In this document: positions 36,426 through 45,444 of the stretch, piece after piece
Layout of the letters: each line of letters starts with the position of its first letter
How positions within the stretch are numbered: position 1 is the stretch's first letter
Assembly: GCA_011525365.1 (NCBI GenBank)
Contig: WTGQ01000002.1
Span: 3,681,941-3,745,940 of the forward strand
Direction of reading: 5' to 3'
Source of the DNA: Acidobacteriota bacterium
Lineage (GTDB): Bacteria > Acidobacteriota > Thermoanaerobaculia > Multivoradales > Multivoraceae
Length of the DNA: 64,000 nucleotides
Program-made: the position numbers and the translations under genes
The notes under the pieces: generated by a model
The model's database searches: none
What the model saw: the letters and a program-made list of their open reading frames with translations, nothing else
What the model was told of the DNA's origin: nothing

Positions 36426-37652
36426 CTACTGCTGGTTCGGCTCGGCGGGCGCCTCCAGGATGCCCCAGATGAGATCCAGAGCCTCGTCCAGGACCGGATC
36501 CGATCCGTCGTCCCTCTCGCGGAAGGCGAGGACACCCAGGCGGCCGTCGTTGCTGACGCGGATTCTGCGGTTCAGCCGTTCGCCTTCAGGGTCCGTGTAG
36601 AAGGCCGCGGTCGTCTCGAGCACACCGCCGCCGTTCGGCAGCTCGATCTGCCGCAGCGTTCCGGCGTAGCCGAAGGTCGACTCGCCGCTGTGGTCCGCGT
36701 CGACCGCCTGGCGCAGGACGGCGGTCAGGATCTCGGCCGGTCCCTGTGAACTGCGATCGGTCAGGATGTCGATGTCTCCCGAGTACAGGCCCCCCGCGCC
36801 CTCGAAGGTCTCGAGCTTCCGGTCCTCCCGGTCGATCAGGCTGCCCAGCTCGCCCCCGGCGAACAGGCCCGCCACCGCGTAGGCAGCCTCCGCGGAACCT
36901 CCCGCGACGCCGCGGAGGTCGATCAGCAGGGAGTCGCCCGCGTAGCCGTCGAGCAACGCCTCCACCTGGGAGGCCGTCCCAGAGCCGAAGCTCGGGATCC
37001 TCAGCACGCCGACCCCGCGGATCTCATCGAACTCCGGTGGAAGCGGCTCGTACTCGCCCAGGGTCAGGCTCGCTTCGACGCTGTTGCCGCGCCGCACCAG
37101 CTCCAGGTTCAGTTCGGAACCGACCGGGCCGGCGAACTGACGCCGCAGCTCCCAGAGGGGCATCGCGCGGGACGAACGACCGTTGATGCCTGCCACGATG
37201 TCGCCCGGCTCCAGACCCGCGGTCTCGGCCGGACTGCCGCTGTCGACCGCAACCACATAGGCCGTGCCGCGCTCCTTGAGCACCAGGACGCCCGAGTGTC
37301 GGCGGCCCACCTCACGCGCCGCCCGGTACGACTCGACCTCGCTCGCCGGTACGTAGACCGAGAAGGGATCCAGGGCATCCGTCACGCCATCCATGGCGCC
37401 CGCCGTCAGACTCCGTCCGTCCGTCTCCTCGACGTACGAGCCGCGGATCAGCCGAAGTACCTCCTCCCACAGCGTGAGGTACTTGTAGATCGAGTCCCGT
37501 CCGGTGTCCTCCGGCTCGTCGCTGGCGCCCAGCCAGGCGCCGCCGGCGAGACTCAGGATGAGGAGCAGGGACAGGCAGACGACAGTCAGCCGGCCGCCGC
37601 CGAGCCTCCAGCGACGCTGCGCCGGCGACCGCCCGCTGCCTTCCGCCTCCAC
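36426..37652 (-). CDS. S41/CtpA-like PDZ peptidase, catalytic Lys not evident
   Basis: This 408-aa protein starts from the GTG at 37652, after GAGGGAG. A membrane anchor at about 20-42 is followed by the Ctp helix (TAGAMDGVTDALDPFSVYV), a PDZ domain (about 115-195, AGLEPGDIVAGINGRS) and an S41-like protease fold with the Ser region DRSSQGPAEILTAVLRQA. The Lys expected in a TFGKG-x-x-Q block is not seen; the sequence reads TFGYAGTLRQ, so it may be inactive or use a shifted residue. It sits after a STAS/anti-sigma pair. Confidence 0.78.
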   Translation of the reverse strand: MEAEGSGRSPAQRRWRLGGGRLTVVCLSLLLILSLAGGAWLGASDEPEDTGRDSIYKYLTLWEEVLRLIRGSYVEETDGRSLTAGAMDGVTDALDPFSVYVPASEVESYRAAREVGRRHSGVLVLKERGTAYVVAVDSGSPAETAGLEPGDIVAGINGRSSRAMPLWELRRQFAGPVGSELNLELVRRGNSVEASLTLGEYEPLPPEFDEIRGVGVLRIPSFGSGTASQVEALLDGYAGDSLLIDLRGVAGGSAEAAYAVAGLFAGGELGSLIDREDRKLETFEGAGGLYSGDIDILTDRSSQGPAEILTAVLRQAVDADHSGESTFGYAGTLRQIELPNGGGVLETTAAFYTDPEGERLNRRIRVSNDGRLGVLAFRERDDGSDPVLDEALDLIWGILEAPAEPNQQ

Positions 37653-37659
37653 CGCTCCC

Positions 37660-37998
37660 TCAGGCGAGCGAAGCGACTGCCTCGTCCTCGTCCTCCAGGA
37701 TGTCCAGCACGGTGACCAACTGAGTGATCTGGAGCACCCCGAGGACCCTGCTCGGCAGGGAGAAGAGGCGCAGCTTGCCGCCCCGGTTGGTGACCGTGGT
37801 GTAGGCGGCAACCAGCTCACCGACGCCGGAGGAATCGATCGTACGCACCCGCCCCATGTTGAGCAGGATGCTCGTAGCGCCCTCGCCGACCGCCGCAAGG
37901 ACGGCCTCTCTCAGCGCCACATCGCCCTCGCCAATCGTGATCCTGCCCTGGAGATCGAGAATTGTCGCTCCATCGCGCTGGCGCTTTTCAATCTTCAT
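37660..37998 (-). CDS. STAS-domain anti-sigma factor antagonist (SpoIIAA/RsbV type)
   Basis: This is a 112-aa single STAS domain with the phosphorylatable Ser region RTIDSSGVGELVAAY, the hallmark of SpoIIAA/RsbV proteins that bind and inactivate an anti-sigma kinase when dephosphorylated. The kinase gene immediately upstream overlaps it by 11 bp. No sigma factor gene is in the window, so the target sigma factor is unknown. Confidence 0.91.
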   Translation of the reverse strand: MKIEKRQRDGATILDLQGRITIGEGDVALREAVLAAVGEGATSILLNMGRVRTIDSSGVGELVAAYTTVTNRGGKLRLFSLPSRVLGVLQITQLVTVLDILEDEDEAVASLA

Positions 37999-38461
37999 TC
38001 GCTCCTCCCTGGTCTGCTTCGGCGCTGCTGCCCGGGGCGCCGAACTTCTTGTGAAGCCGGACCTTCGTGCCGCCGTCGGCGCCGAAATCGTAGTCGATCT
38101 TATCCATGAACCTGCGCATGTAGAAGATGCCCCTGCCTTCCGTCCTGAGCAGGTTGTCCGGGGCCAGCGGGTCCGCCACGGAGTCCGGATCGAAGCCGCT
38201 GCCCTGGTCCTCGACCGTGATGTCGACTCCGCTCTCGTCCACCGTCAGACACACGTCCACCTTCTTCTCGGGATCGAGACCGTTGCCGTGCTTGATCGCG
38301 TTGGTCAGCGCTTCCCGCAACGCGATGCCCATCCAGTAGCCCGTCTCTTCGTCGATCGGCAGGGACTCGAGCGTTTCGTCCAGCACCGCCTGAACCAGCT
38401 CGATGTTCTCGTACCGACTGCCGATGGAGAGCCGAATCGTCTGCTGAACGGGTTCCGGCAC
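37988..38461 (-). CDS. RsbW/SpoIIAB-type anti-sigma serine kinase
   Basis: This 157-aa GHKL-fold ATPase has the N-box MGIALREALTNAIKHGNG and G1 box VEDQGSGFDPDSVADP, with the FYMRRFMDKIDY segment following. It would phosphorylate the STAS partner and/or bind a sigma factor. The overlap with the STAS gene supports a functional pair. The C-terminus is Gly/Ala/Glu-rich. Confidence 0.9.
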   Translation of the reverse strand: MPEPVQQTIRLSIGSRYENIELVQAVLDETLESLPIDEETGYWMGIALREALTNAIKHGNGLDPEKKVDVCLTVDESGVDITVEDQGSGFDPDSVADPLAPDNLLRTEGRGIFYMRRFMDKIDYDFGADGGTKVRLHKKFGAPGSSAEADQGGANED

Positions 38462-38474
38462 GGCAGCCTCCGCC

Positions 38475-38963
38475 TCAGGACCGGGCCCGGGTCGCGCCGC
38501 GCTGGTGCTGGTATCGGCTTCCAGCGCCCGGTTCGCCGTAGGCCGTCTGCGGCTCGGACTCCATCGCGATGAAGATGAGCTGGGCGATCCGGCGACCGGC
38601 GTCGAGCACGAACGGCACCGGGCCGAGGTTCTGCAACTCCAGGGTGATGTTCCCCTCGAATCCCGGGTCGCACCAGCCGGCCAGCGAGTGGTTGATCCAC
38701 AACCGGCCCAGGGTGGACTTGAGCTTCAGGTCGCAGGCCACGGAACGCGGAATGCGCACGAACTCGAGCGTGGTGGCGAGCACGACCTCGCTCGGGAACA
38801 GCTTGATCCTGTCGCCGTGGAACTCCTCCGGATCCCGGGTGGGGCAGATCCAGTGGTCGCCGACGCGGACGTCGTAGCTCGCCGCGTTCACCTGATCCGG
38901 TTGGAAGGGGTCGACGCCACCCGCCTCGCCCCAGGCGCGGATCCAGTGGTCCGGCTTGATCAC
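38475..38963 (-). CDS. dcd: dCTP deaminase
   Basis: It converts dCTP to dUTP for thymidylate synthesis. The 162-aa protein has the dUTPase-like fold: KSTLGRLWINHSLAGWCDPGFEGNITLELQN contains the conserved Ser/Arg and catalytic Glu block, and the C-terminal QTAYGEPGAGSRYQHQRG segment closes over the substrate. It starts with GTG 38963 after GGAG at 6-bp spacing. Bifunctional deaminase-dUTPase relatives cannot be excluded. Confidence 0.9.
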   Translation of the reverse strand: MIKPDHWIRAWGEAGGVDPFQPDQVNAASYDVRVGDHWICPTRDPEEFHGDRIKLFPSEVVLATTLEFVRIPRSVACDLKLKSTLGRLWINHSLAGWCDPGFEGNITLELQNLGPVPFVLDAGRRIAQLIFIAMESEPQTAYGEPGAGSRYQHQRGATRARS

Positions 38964-38999
38964 GGCCGCTCCGCCACTGTGCCGTCCACGTTCCCCACC

Positions 39000-39974
39000 T
39001 CAGTAGAAGTAGACGGGACCGCCGTCCTCGCCCCGGTGAATCGTCTCGACGAAACGAATGACGCCCTCCTTGAGCGACATGGTCAGCGTCGACGTCCGGA
39101 AGCCGTCACCGAAGAAGCGGACGCCCCGGAGCAGGTCGCCGCCGGTGACGCCGGTGCAGCAGAACAGGATGTCCTCCCCCGGCGCCAGCTCTTCGGTCCG
39201 GTAGATGCGGTCGGGATCCTCGATGTCGAACTCGGCGAGCCGCCGCTTCTGCTCGTCGGAAAGCGCTGACAGCCGCCCCTGGATCTCCCCGCCGAGGCAC
39301 CGCATCGCCGCAGCCGTGATCACCCCTTCCGGCGCGCCGCCGGCGCCGATCACCGCGTGGATGCCGGTGCCGCGGACCGCCGCCGCGATCGCCGTCGACA
39401 GGTCGCCGTCGCCGATCAGCTTGATGCGCGCCCCGGCGGTCCGGATGTCGTCGATCAGGTCCCGGTGCCGGTCCCGGTCGAGTACCACCACGGTCAAGTC
39501 GCTGACGGCGCAGTCGAAGGCGCCCGCGATCGCCTTCAGGTTGTCCTCGACCGGAGCGTCCAGGTCAACCTTGCCGCGAGCGGTCGGGCCGACCACGATC
39601 TTGTCCATGTAGATGTCGGGGGCATGGAGCAGGCCGCCGCGCTCGGAGGCGGCGAGCACGGCCATCGCGTCGGAAGCCCCGGTGGCGCAGAGATTCGTCC
39701 CCTCCAGGGGGTCGACCGCGAAGTCCACCTGCAGATCGCCCGCGGCCCGGCGGCCGACCTTCTCGCCGACGTAGAGCATCGGCGCCCTGTCGCGCTCCCC
39801 CTCGCCGATCACCACCCGCCCGTCGATCGCCATCTCCGCCAGGACCCCGCGCATCGCCTCGACCGCGACGTGGTCCGAGTGGTGGCGGTCGCCGTATCCC
39901 ATCGTCTGTGCCGCCGCGACCGCGGCGGCCTCGGTCACGGCGACGAAGTCGTGGTCGCGAAGCTCCCCGGTCAC
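39000..39974 (-). CDS. glpX: Class II fructose-1,6-bisphosphatase
   Basis: It catalyses the irreversible step of gluconeogenesis. From a GTG overlapping the upstream stop (GTGA) it is 324 aa, the family length, with [27 protein letters not shown] metal-binding, and [26 protein letters not shown]. The track joins it to an out-of-frame upstream part (39000..41096). Coupled to the acyl-CoA dehydrogenase gene. Confidence 0.94.
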   Translation of the reverse strand: MTGELRDHDFVAVTEAAAVAAAQTMGYGDRHHSDHVAVEAMRGVLAEMAIDGRVVIGEGERDRAPMLYVGEKVGRRAAGDLQVDFAVDPLEGTNLCATGASDAMAVLAASERGGLLHAPDIYMDKIVVGPTARGKVDLDAPVEDNLKAIAGAFDCAVSDLTVVVLDRDRHRDLIDDIRTAGARIKLIGDGDLSTAIAAAVRGTGIHAVIGAGGAPEGVITAAAMRCLGGEIQGRLSALSDEQKRRLAEFDIEDPDRIYRTEELAPGEDILFCCTGVTGGDLLRGVRFFGDGFRTSTLTMSLKEGVIRFVETIHRGEDGGPVYFY

Positions 39975-41191
39975 GAGCCGGCCCCCGCGGCGGCAGCGGC
40001 CAGCTCCGGCCGGTCGGCGGCCTCGCGCGCCTGACTGCGGCTCATCGGCGGGTTGAACGAGGGAATGCCGGTGATCGCCGCGCCGATCACGAGACCGTGG
40101 ATGTCGTGGGTGCCCTCGTAGGTGTAGACGGACTCGATGTTCAGCATGTGGCGTACCACCGGGTACTCGTCGGAGATGCCGTTGGCGCCCAGGATCTCGC
40201 GCGCCAGCTTCGCGCACTCCCGCGCGACCCAGACGTTGTTCCGCTTGCACATCGAGACGTGCTGCGGCTCCATCGTCCCCGCCGTCTTCAGGCCCGCCAA
40301 CTGGTAGACGAGGAACTGTCCCTTGGTGATCTCGGTGATCATCCAGGCCAGCTTCTCCTGGACGAGCTGGTGACTGGCGATCGGCTGACCGGCGAACTGC
40401 ACCCGTTGACGGGCGTACTCGAGCGCCGTGTAGTAGCACTCCATCGCCGACCCGAGGCCGCCCCAGCAGATGCCGTAGCGCGCCTGGTTCAGGGTCTGGA
40501 GCGCTGAGCCGACACCCCGGGTGCCCGGCAGGATGTTGCCTTTCGGAATGCGGCAGTTCTGGAACGAGAGTTCGCCGGTGACCGAGGCCCGGAGCGAGAA
40601 CTTGCCGTGCTGCTCGGCGCTCACGAAGCCCTCCGTACCCTTCTCGACCAGGAAACCGCGGATTCCCTCGTCCGTTCGCGCCCAGACGACGGCGACATCG
40701 GCGACGCTGCCGTTGGTGATCCACTGCTTGGCGCCGTTCAGCACCCAGCAGTCCCCGTCCCGCCGCGCGCGCGTGCGCATCGCCGAGGGGTTCGAGCCGA
40801 AGTCCGGTTCCGTCAGGCCGAAGCACCCGATCATTCGCCCGCTCGCGAGTCCCGGAATGAACCGGTCCTTCTGCTCCTGGGAGCCGAACGTGAGAATCGG
40901 GTACATCACCAGAGAACTCTGGACCGAAACCATGCTGCGGATCCCCGAGTCCCCGCGCTCCAGTTCCTGCATGACGAGGCCGTACGCGACGTCCCCCAGG
41001 CCCGGCAGCCCGTACTCGGTGAAGTTCGCCCCGAACAGGTTCAGATCGCCGAGTTCGGGCGCCAGTTCCATCGGCGCCCGCGCCTCGCGATGGCACTGCT
41101 CGATGATCGGCTTCACCCGCTCGTCGACGAACTGGCGGACGGTGTCCCGGATGAGTCGCTCCTCGCCGCTGAGCAGCGAGTCGAAGTTCAT
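39971..41191 (-). CDS. gcdH: Acyl-CoA dehydrogenase, glutaryl-CoA dehydrogenase type
   Basis: This FAD-dependent oxidase of acyl-CoAs is 406 aa from ATG 41191; the track start is a TTG nine codons upstream. FAD/substrate motifs include [32 protein letters not shown] and the C-terminal catalytic Glu block [13 protein letters not shown], where YEGTHDIH is typical of glutaryl-CoA dehydrogenase. That enzyme oxidises and decarboxylates glutaryl-CoA to crotonyl-CoA in lysine/tryptophan breakdown. The substrate is inferred from family resemblance. Confidence 0.87.
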   Translation of the reverse strand: MNFDSLLSGEERLIRDTVRQFVDERVKPIIEQCHREARAPMELAPELGDLNLFGANFTEYGLPGLGDVAYGLVMQELERGDSGIRSMVSVQSSLVMYPILTFGSQEQKDRFIPGLASGRMIGCFGLTEPDFGSNPSAMRTRARRDGDCWVLNGAKQWITNGSVADVAVVWARTDEGIRGFLVEKGTEGFVSAEQHGKFSLRASVTGELSFQNCRIPKGNILPGTRGVGSALQTLNQARYGICWGGLGSAMECYYTALEYARQRVQFAGQPIASHQLVQEKLAWMITEITKGQFLVYQLAGLKTAGTMEPQHVSMCKRNNVWVARECAKLAREILGANGISDEYPVVRHMLNIESVYTYEGTHDIHGLVIGAAITGIPSFNPPMSRSQAREAADRPELAAAAAGAGS

Positions 41192-41289
41192 GAAATCAAC
41201 GCCTGGAAATCGGTCCAAAGCCCTCTCCCGGGTGGTTCACGGCAGCGCCGAACCCTACCAGTCCGGGGCGGGCTAGCATCCGACCCGCC

Positions 41290-42132
41290 GTGACCCTGAT
41301 CCGAATCCTCCTGCCGCTTCTCGCAGGCGTCGGCTGCGCCTGGTGGATCGACCGCTCGACGGCGGTCAGGGGGCTGCTACCGCCGCGTATGGCCGGCGCC
41401 GACTCAGCGGCCCTTCGCCGCCGGGTCGCCGCGATGGCGCTGCTAAGCGTCGTCCTCTGGGTGGGTGTCTTCGCCGCTGCGGGCCAGATCGGCCTGGCGT
41501 CGCGCGTCGACCAGATCGACTTCGAGGACTTCTCCCGGTTCAACCTGTTCCTGATGCACGGAATCCTGGTCGCGACGCTGGCCGTCTGGCTCGGCCTCGG
41601 CTACTGGCGCTGCGGCCACGACGCCCGCACGGTCGTGATGACCCAGCTCGGACTGCGCACCCGCACCGGCCAGTCGATCCCGACCGAGATCGGGATTGGA
41701 CTCGGCGCAGGCGTGGTGCTGTGGGCCGGCGTGCTTGCCGTAGTGCTGTTGACGGCCCTGCTCCTCGCCGCCGCCGGCGGCTTCGAGAACCTCCCCAATG
41801 AAGCGCCGAAGATGGTGCTCTGGATGGGCAGCCTGCCCGTGCTCCTGCGCCTCATGGTCAGCCTCTCCGCCGGAGTCGTGGAGGAGGTGTTCTTTCGCGG
41901 CTTCCTCATGCCGAGAGCGGGCTTCGTCACCTCGAACGTCCTGTTCGTGCTCGCCCATCTCTCCTACGAACAGCCCTTCATGCTCCTGGGCGTCGCCCTC
42001 CTCTCCGTCGGCTTCAGCTACCTCACCATCTGGCGAGGCAACATCTGGCCAGCCATCGCCGCCCACTTCCTCTTCGACGCAATTCAGTTGCTCATCCTCG
42101 TGCCGTCAGCGGCGGGCGCAGCAGGAGGCTGA
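41290..42132 (+). CDS. CPBP-family intramembrane metalloprotease
   Basis: This is a 280-aa protein with about six hydrophobic segments and a GTG start. The CPBP (Abi) motifs are present: VVEEVFFRGFL (EExxxR), VLFVLAHLSY (FxxxH) and AAHFLFDAIQL (HxxxD). Relatives process prenylated or membrane proteins in eukaryotes; bacterial members have varied or unknown substrates, including bacteriocin immunity. Starts 98 bp from the divergent acyl-CoA dehydrogenase. Confidence 0.88.
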   Translation: MTLIRILLPLLAGVGCAWWIDRSTAVRGLLPPRMAGADSAALRRRVAAMALLSVVLWVGVFAAAGQIGLASRVDQIDFEDFSRFNLFLMHGILVATLAVWLGLGYWRCGHDARTVVMTQLGLRTRTGQSIPTEIGIGLGAGVVLWAGVLAVVLLTALLLAAAGGFENLPNEAPKMVLWMGSLPVLLRLMVSLSAGVVEEVFFRGFLMPRAGFVTSNVLFVLAHLSYEQPFMLLGVALLSVGFSYLTIWRGNIWPAIAAHFLFDAIQLLILVPSAAGAAGG

Positions 42133-42140
42133 ACGGGCTA

Positions 42141-42186
42141 GCCGCTTCGCGGCATCGCGCCTGGTGCGAGTCAGCACCCGCGCACC
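42141..42186. terminator. Two hairpins between convergent CPBP and NupC genes
   Basis: GCCGC-TTC-GCGGC (42141-42153) and GGTGCG paired with CGCACC (42163-42186) lie in the 58-bp convergent gap. No T-tract is seen. They plausibly serve as terminators for both genes. Confidence 0.4.
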
Positions 42187-42190
42187 GGCC

Positions 42191-43390
42191 TCAGATCAGC
42201 AGGCCGGCGATCGTCGCCGTCTGCAGGCAGGCGAGAGTGCCGGCGATCATCGCGCGGAGTCCGAGGCTGGCCAGTTCGCTCTTGCGCTCCGGGGCGATGC
42301 CGCCGATGCCGCCGATCTGGATCGCGATCGACGAGAAGTTCGAGAAGCCGCAGAGCGCGTAGGTGGCGATGACCCGGGACTTCTCCGACAGCTGGTTCTC
42401 GGCCGAGATGTCCTCGAAGCGGGAGTAGGCGACGAACTCGTTCGCCGCGGTCTTCAGGCCGAGAAGCGTTCCCACCGCGTCCGCCTCCGCCCACGGCACC
42501 CCCATGACCCAGGCCAGCGGCCGGAACAGGAAGCCGAGGATCATCTCCAGGTTCAGGCCGGGAAGCCCGATCCAGCCGCCCAGCGGGGCCAGGAGGCCGT
42601 TGACCATCGCAACCAGGGCGATAAAGGCAAGCAGCATGGCGCCGACGTTGATCGCCAGCTTCATGCCGTCACCGGCGCCCTGGGCGGCGGCGTCGATCAT
42701 GTTGGCCCAGGGCGTCTTGACCTTGAAGTCGGCCTTCGCCGAAACCTTGTCGGTTTCCGTTTCCGGGATCATCAGCTTGGCCATGACCAGGGCCGCCGGC
42801 GCCGACATGACGCTGGCCGCGATCAGGTGGCCGGCCGAGATCCCCATGCCGACGTACGCGGCAAGAACGCCGCCGGCGACGGTGGCGAAGCCGCCGGTCA
42901 TCACGGCCATCAGCTCCGAGCGCGTCATGCCGCCCACATAGGAGCGGATCAGCAGCGGCGCCTCGGTCTGGCCGACGAAGATGTTGGCCGAGGCGGACAG
43001 CGACTCAGGCCCCGAGGTGCCCATCACCTTCGTCATCACCACCGCGAACACCTTGACCACGCGCTGGATGACGCCGAGGTGGTAGAGCACCGCGACCACG
43101 CTCGAGAAGAAGATGATCGTCGGCAGCACCCGGAAGGCGAAAGGCACGTGCTCGAACCCCTGGCCGAAGACGAACCGCGATCCGTCGTCGGCGAAGGTCA
43201 GGAAGGTGGTCACGGCCGCGGTGGCCCACTCGAAGAACGCCTCCCCCGGGGCGGTCTTCAGGATGAGCAGCGCGAGGACGAACTGGATCGCGATGCCCGT
43301 GACCACGGTCCGCCAGCGGACCTCGAAGCGGTTCGTGGAGAGCAGCCAGGCGATGCCTGGAATGACGAGGAGTCCGATCAGGCCCGTCAT
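42191..43390 (-). CDS. Concentrative nucleoside transporter (NupC/CNT family)
   Basis: This 399-aa inner-membrane symporter for nucleosides has the CNT hallmarks: FVFGQGFEHVPFAFRVLP, FVGQTEAPLLIRSY, LGLKTAANEFVAY and ALCGFSNFSSIAIQIGGIG. Transport is usually driven by H+ or Na+; which is used here cannot be read from sequence. The gene follows hflC by 23 bp. Confidence 0.94.
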   Translation of the reverse strand: MTGLIGLLVIPGIAWLLSTNRFEVRWRTVVTGIAIQFVLALLILKTAPGEAFFEWATAAVTTFLTFADDGSRFVFGQGFEHVPFAFRVLPTIIFFSSVVAVLYHLGVIQRVVKVFAVVMTKVMGTSGPESLSASANIFVGQTEAPLLIRSYVGGMTRSELMAVMTGGFATVAGGVLAAYVGMGISAGHLIAASVMSAPAALVMAKLMIPETETDKVSAKADFKVKTPWANMIDAAAQGAGDGMKLAINVGAMLLAFIALVAMVNGLLAPLGGWIGLPGLNLEMILGFLFRPLAWVMGVPWAEADAVGTLLGLKTAANEFVAYSRFEDISAENQLSEKSRVIATYALCGFSNFSSIAIQIGGIGGIAPERKSELASLGLRAMIAGTLACLQTATIAGLLI

Positions 43391-43413
43391 CTATCGACCG
43401 ACCGCGAAACGGG

Positions 43414-44346
43414 CTATGGACCGCTGGCCTTCAGGAAGCTGAAGTAGTCGCTGTCGGTCGACACGACGAGCCAGGTGTTCGGGTCGATCGTCTTCTCGAA
43501 CGCCTCCATCGTGCGCAGGAACTCGTAGAAGCTCCGCGACTGGACCGACTGGTTGTAGGCCGAAGCGTAGATCTCGGTGGCCTCCGCGTCGGCCCGGCCC
43601 CGGATTTCGGTCGCCTGGCGGTAGGCCTCGGACTCGATCCGCTTCAGGTCGCGGTCCATGTTGCCGAGAATCTCCGACGCCTGGCCCTGGCCCTGCGAGC
43701 GAAAGCGGTCGGCAATCCGCTGCCGTTCCGAGATCATCCGGTTGAAGACATCCGGCTCGACCTGCTGGCCGTAGTTGATCCGCCGGAACTGCACGTCCAG
43801 CACCTCGATGCCCAGATCCGCGGTCCGATCCTGGGCCGCGACCAAAATGTCCTGGCGGATCGCGTCCCGTCCGGTGACGATCTCCTCGAGGCCGCCGCCG
43901 GCGTCCGGGTAGGACTCGTCCGCAGCCGCCTCGCGGTTCGAACTGCGGATCACCTCGATCAGATCGTGGTTGGCGATCGCGTTGCGGGTCTCGCCGTCCA
44001 GGATGTCGTCGAGCCGCGACTGGGCGCCCAACTCGTCGCGCAGCCTCTGGAAGAACAGCAGGGGATCCGAGATCCGCCACCGCGCATACGTATCGACGAA
44101 GATGAACACCTTGTCGCGCGTCGGCAGTTCCTCCGCGGAGCCCTGCCATTCCAGGAAGCGGCGGTCGAAGTAATGGGCCTTCTGGATGAAGGGCAGCTTG
44201 AACTTCAGTCCGGGAGTATCGATCGCGTCGCCGACCGGAGCACCGAACTGCGTGATGATCGCCTGGCGATCCTCGGGAACGATGAACAGCGCGTTGGCGG
44301 CGACGAGCAGTACCACCAGGACCAGGAGGATGGTGAGGACCCTCAC
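43414..44346 (-). CDS. hflC: FtsH protease modulator HflC
   Basis: This SPFH/Band-7 protein forms with HflK a periplasmic cage around the FtsH protease. It has an N-terminal anchor (LTILLVLVVLLVAANALFIV), the Band-7 core (FGAPVGDAIDTPGLKFKLPFIQKA) and a long coiled helix (RIADRFRSQGQGQASEILGNMDRDLKRIESEAYRQ). It is 310 aa. It overlaps hflK by 4 bp (ATGA). Confidence 0.95.
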   Translation of the reverse strand: MRVLTILLVLVVLLVAANALFIVPEDRQAIITQFGAPVGDAIDTPGLKFKLPFIQKAHYFDRRFLEWQGSAEELPTRDKVFIFVDTYARWRISDPLLFFQRLRDELGAQSRLDDILDGETRNAIANHDLIEVIRSSNREAAADESYPDAGGGLEEIVTGRDAIRQDILVAAQDRTADLGIEVLDVQFRRINYGQQVEPDVFNRMISERQRIADRFRSQGQGQASEILGNMDRDLKRIESEAYRQATEIRGRADAEATEIYASAYNQSVQSRSFYEFLRTMEAFEKTIDPNTWLVVSTDSDYFSFLKASGP

Positions 44347-45380
44347 GGCGTTCCCTCCCCGGCCTGCTGGGCCGCAATCTGCCGCGTCGTCCTCGCCGCG
44401 CTGACTCCCTCGAAGCTCATGATCGGCGTCAGGCCGTCGACGTCCTCGTCGACGACGATCTTCCGGCCCACCTGCGGCAGCACCCGCTCCATCGTCTCGA
44501 TGAACAGTCGCTTGCGCGTCACTTCCGGCGCCTGCCGGAACTCCTCGTAGAGGGCGTTGAAACGGGTCGCGTCGCCCTGGGCCCGGTTGACCCGGTCGAG
44601 CGCGTAGCCCTCCGCCTGCTGGATCGTCTGCCGCGCCTGGCCCTCGGCTCGCGGAATGACCCGGTTGTACTCAGCCTCGGCTTCGTTGACCAGCCGCTCG
44701 AGCTCCTGCTCGGCCTGGTTGACGGCGTTGAAGGACGGCTTGACCGGTTCCGGCGGGTTGTTGCTCTGGAGCACCACCTGGTCGATGGCGATCCCGGTCT
44801 CGTACTGGTTGCACAACTCCTGCAACGCGACTTTCACCGAGCCCTCGATCTCGGCCCGGCCGACGGTCAGCACTTCGTTCACGGTGCGGTCCCCGACCAC
44901 CTTGCGCATCACCGCCTCGCTCATGTCGCGGAAGGTCGCGTCCAGGTTGCGAACCCGGAAGAGGTACTGGTACGGGTCGACGACCCGGTACTGGACCACC
45001 CACTCGACGACCGCGGCGTTCAGGTCGCCGGTCAGCATGTTCGCCTCGTCCGGGTTGGACACGAAGGCGCTTCGCACCCCCACGCTCTCGCTGCTGAAGC
45101 CGAACTCCTCCTTCAACTGGCGCCTCACGGGCACCTTGGTCAACTGGTCGATCAGCGGGATCTTGAAGTTCAGGCCCGGCTCGGCCGTGCCGTTGTACTT
45201 GCCGAGACGGAGGATGACGCCCACCTCCTCGGGCTGCACCGTGTACACGCTGGACAGGGCCAGGAGGCCGGCCACCACCACCACGGCGATGATCTTCAGG
45301 CCGCCCAGGCGCTCGCGCAGCGCCTTGGTTACGTTGCCGAGATCGAGGGGGCTGTCGGCGCCGGGAAAGTTGTCAGGCAT
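44343..45380 (-). CDS. hflK: FtsH protease modulator HflK
   Basis: This is the larger partner of HflC. From ATG 45380 it is 345 aa: an anchor (LKIIAVVVVAGLLALSSVYT), Band-7 domain (GVILRLGKYNGTAEPGLNFKIPLID) and the helical AEAEYNRVIPRAEGQARQTIQQAEGYAL region. The track start adds 53 upstream codons that overlap the divergent helicase gene. The pair lies 64 bp from that gene. Confidence 0.95.
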   Translation of the reverse strand: MPDNFPGADSPLDLGNVTKALRERLGGLKIIAVVVVAGLLALSSVYTVQPEEVGVILRLGKYNGTAEPGLNFKIPLIDQLTKVPVRRQLKEEFGFSSESVGVRSAFVSNPDEANMLTGDLNAAVVEWVVQYRVVDPYQYLFRVRNLDATFRDMSEAVMRKVVGDRTVNEVLTVGRAEIEGSVKVALQELCNQYETGIAIDQVVLQSNNPPEPVKPSFNAVNQAEQELERLVNEAEAEYNRVIPRAEGQARQTIQQAEGYALDRVNRAQGDATRFNALYEEFRQAPEVTRKRLFIETMERVLPQVGRKIVVDEDVDGLTPIMSFEGVSAARTTRQIAAQQAGEGTP

Positions 45381-45444
45381 AGCAAACGAGGCTATGCCAT
45401 CGGCCCCCGGAAGACAACCGATGGAGCGGTAGTCTCTCCGCCTT

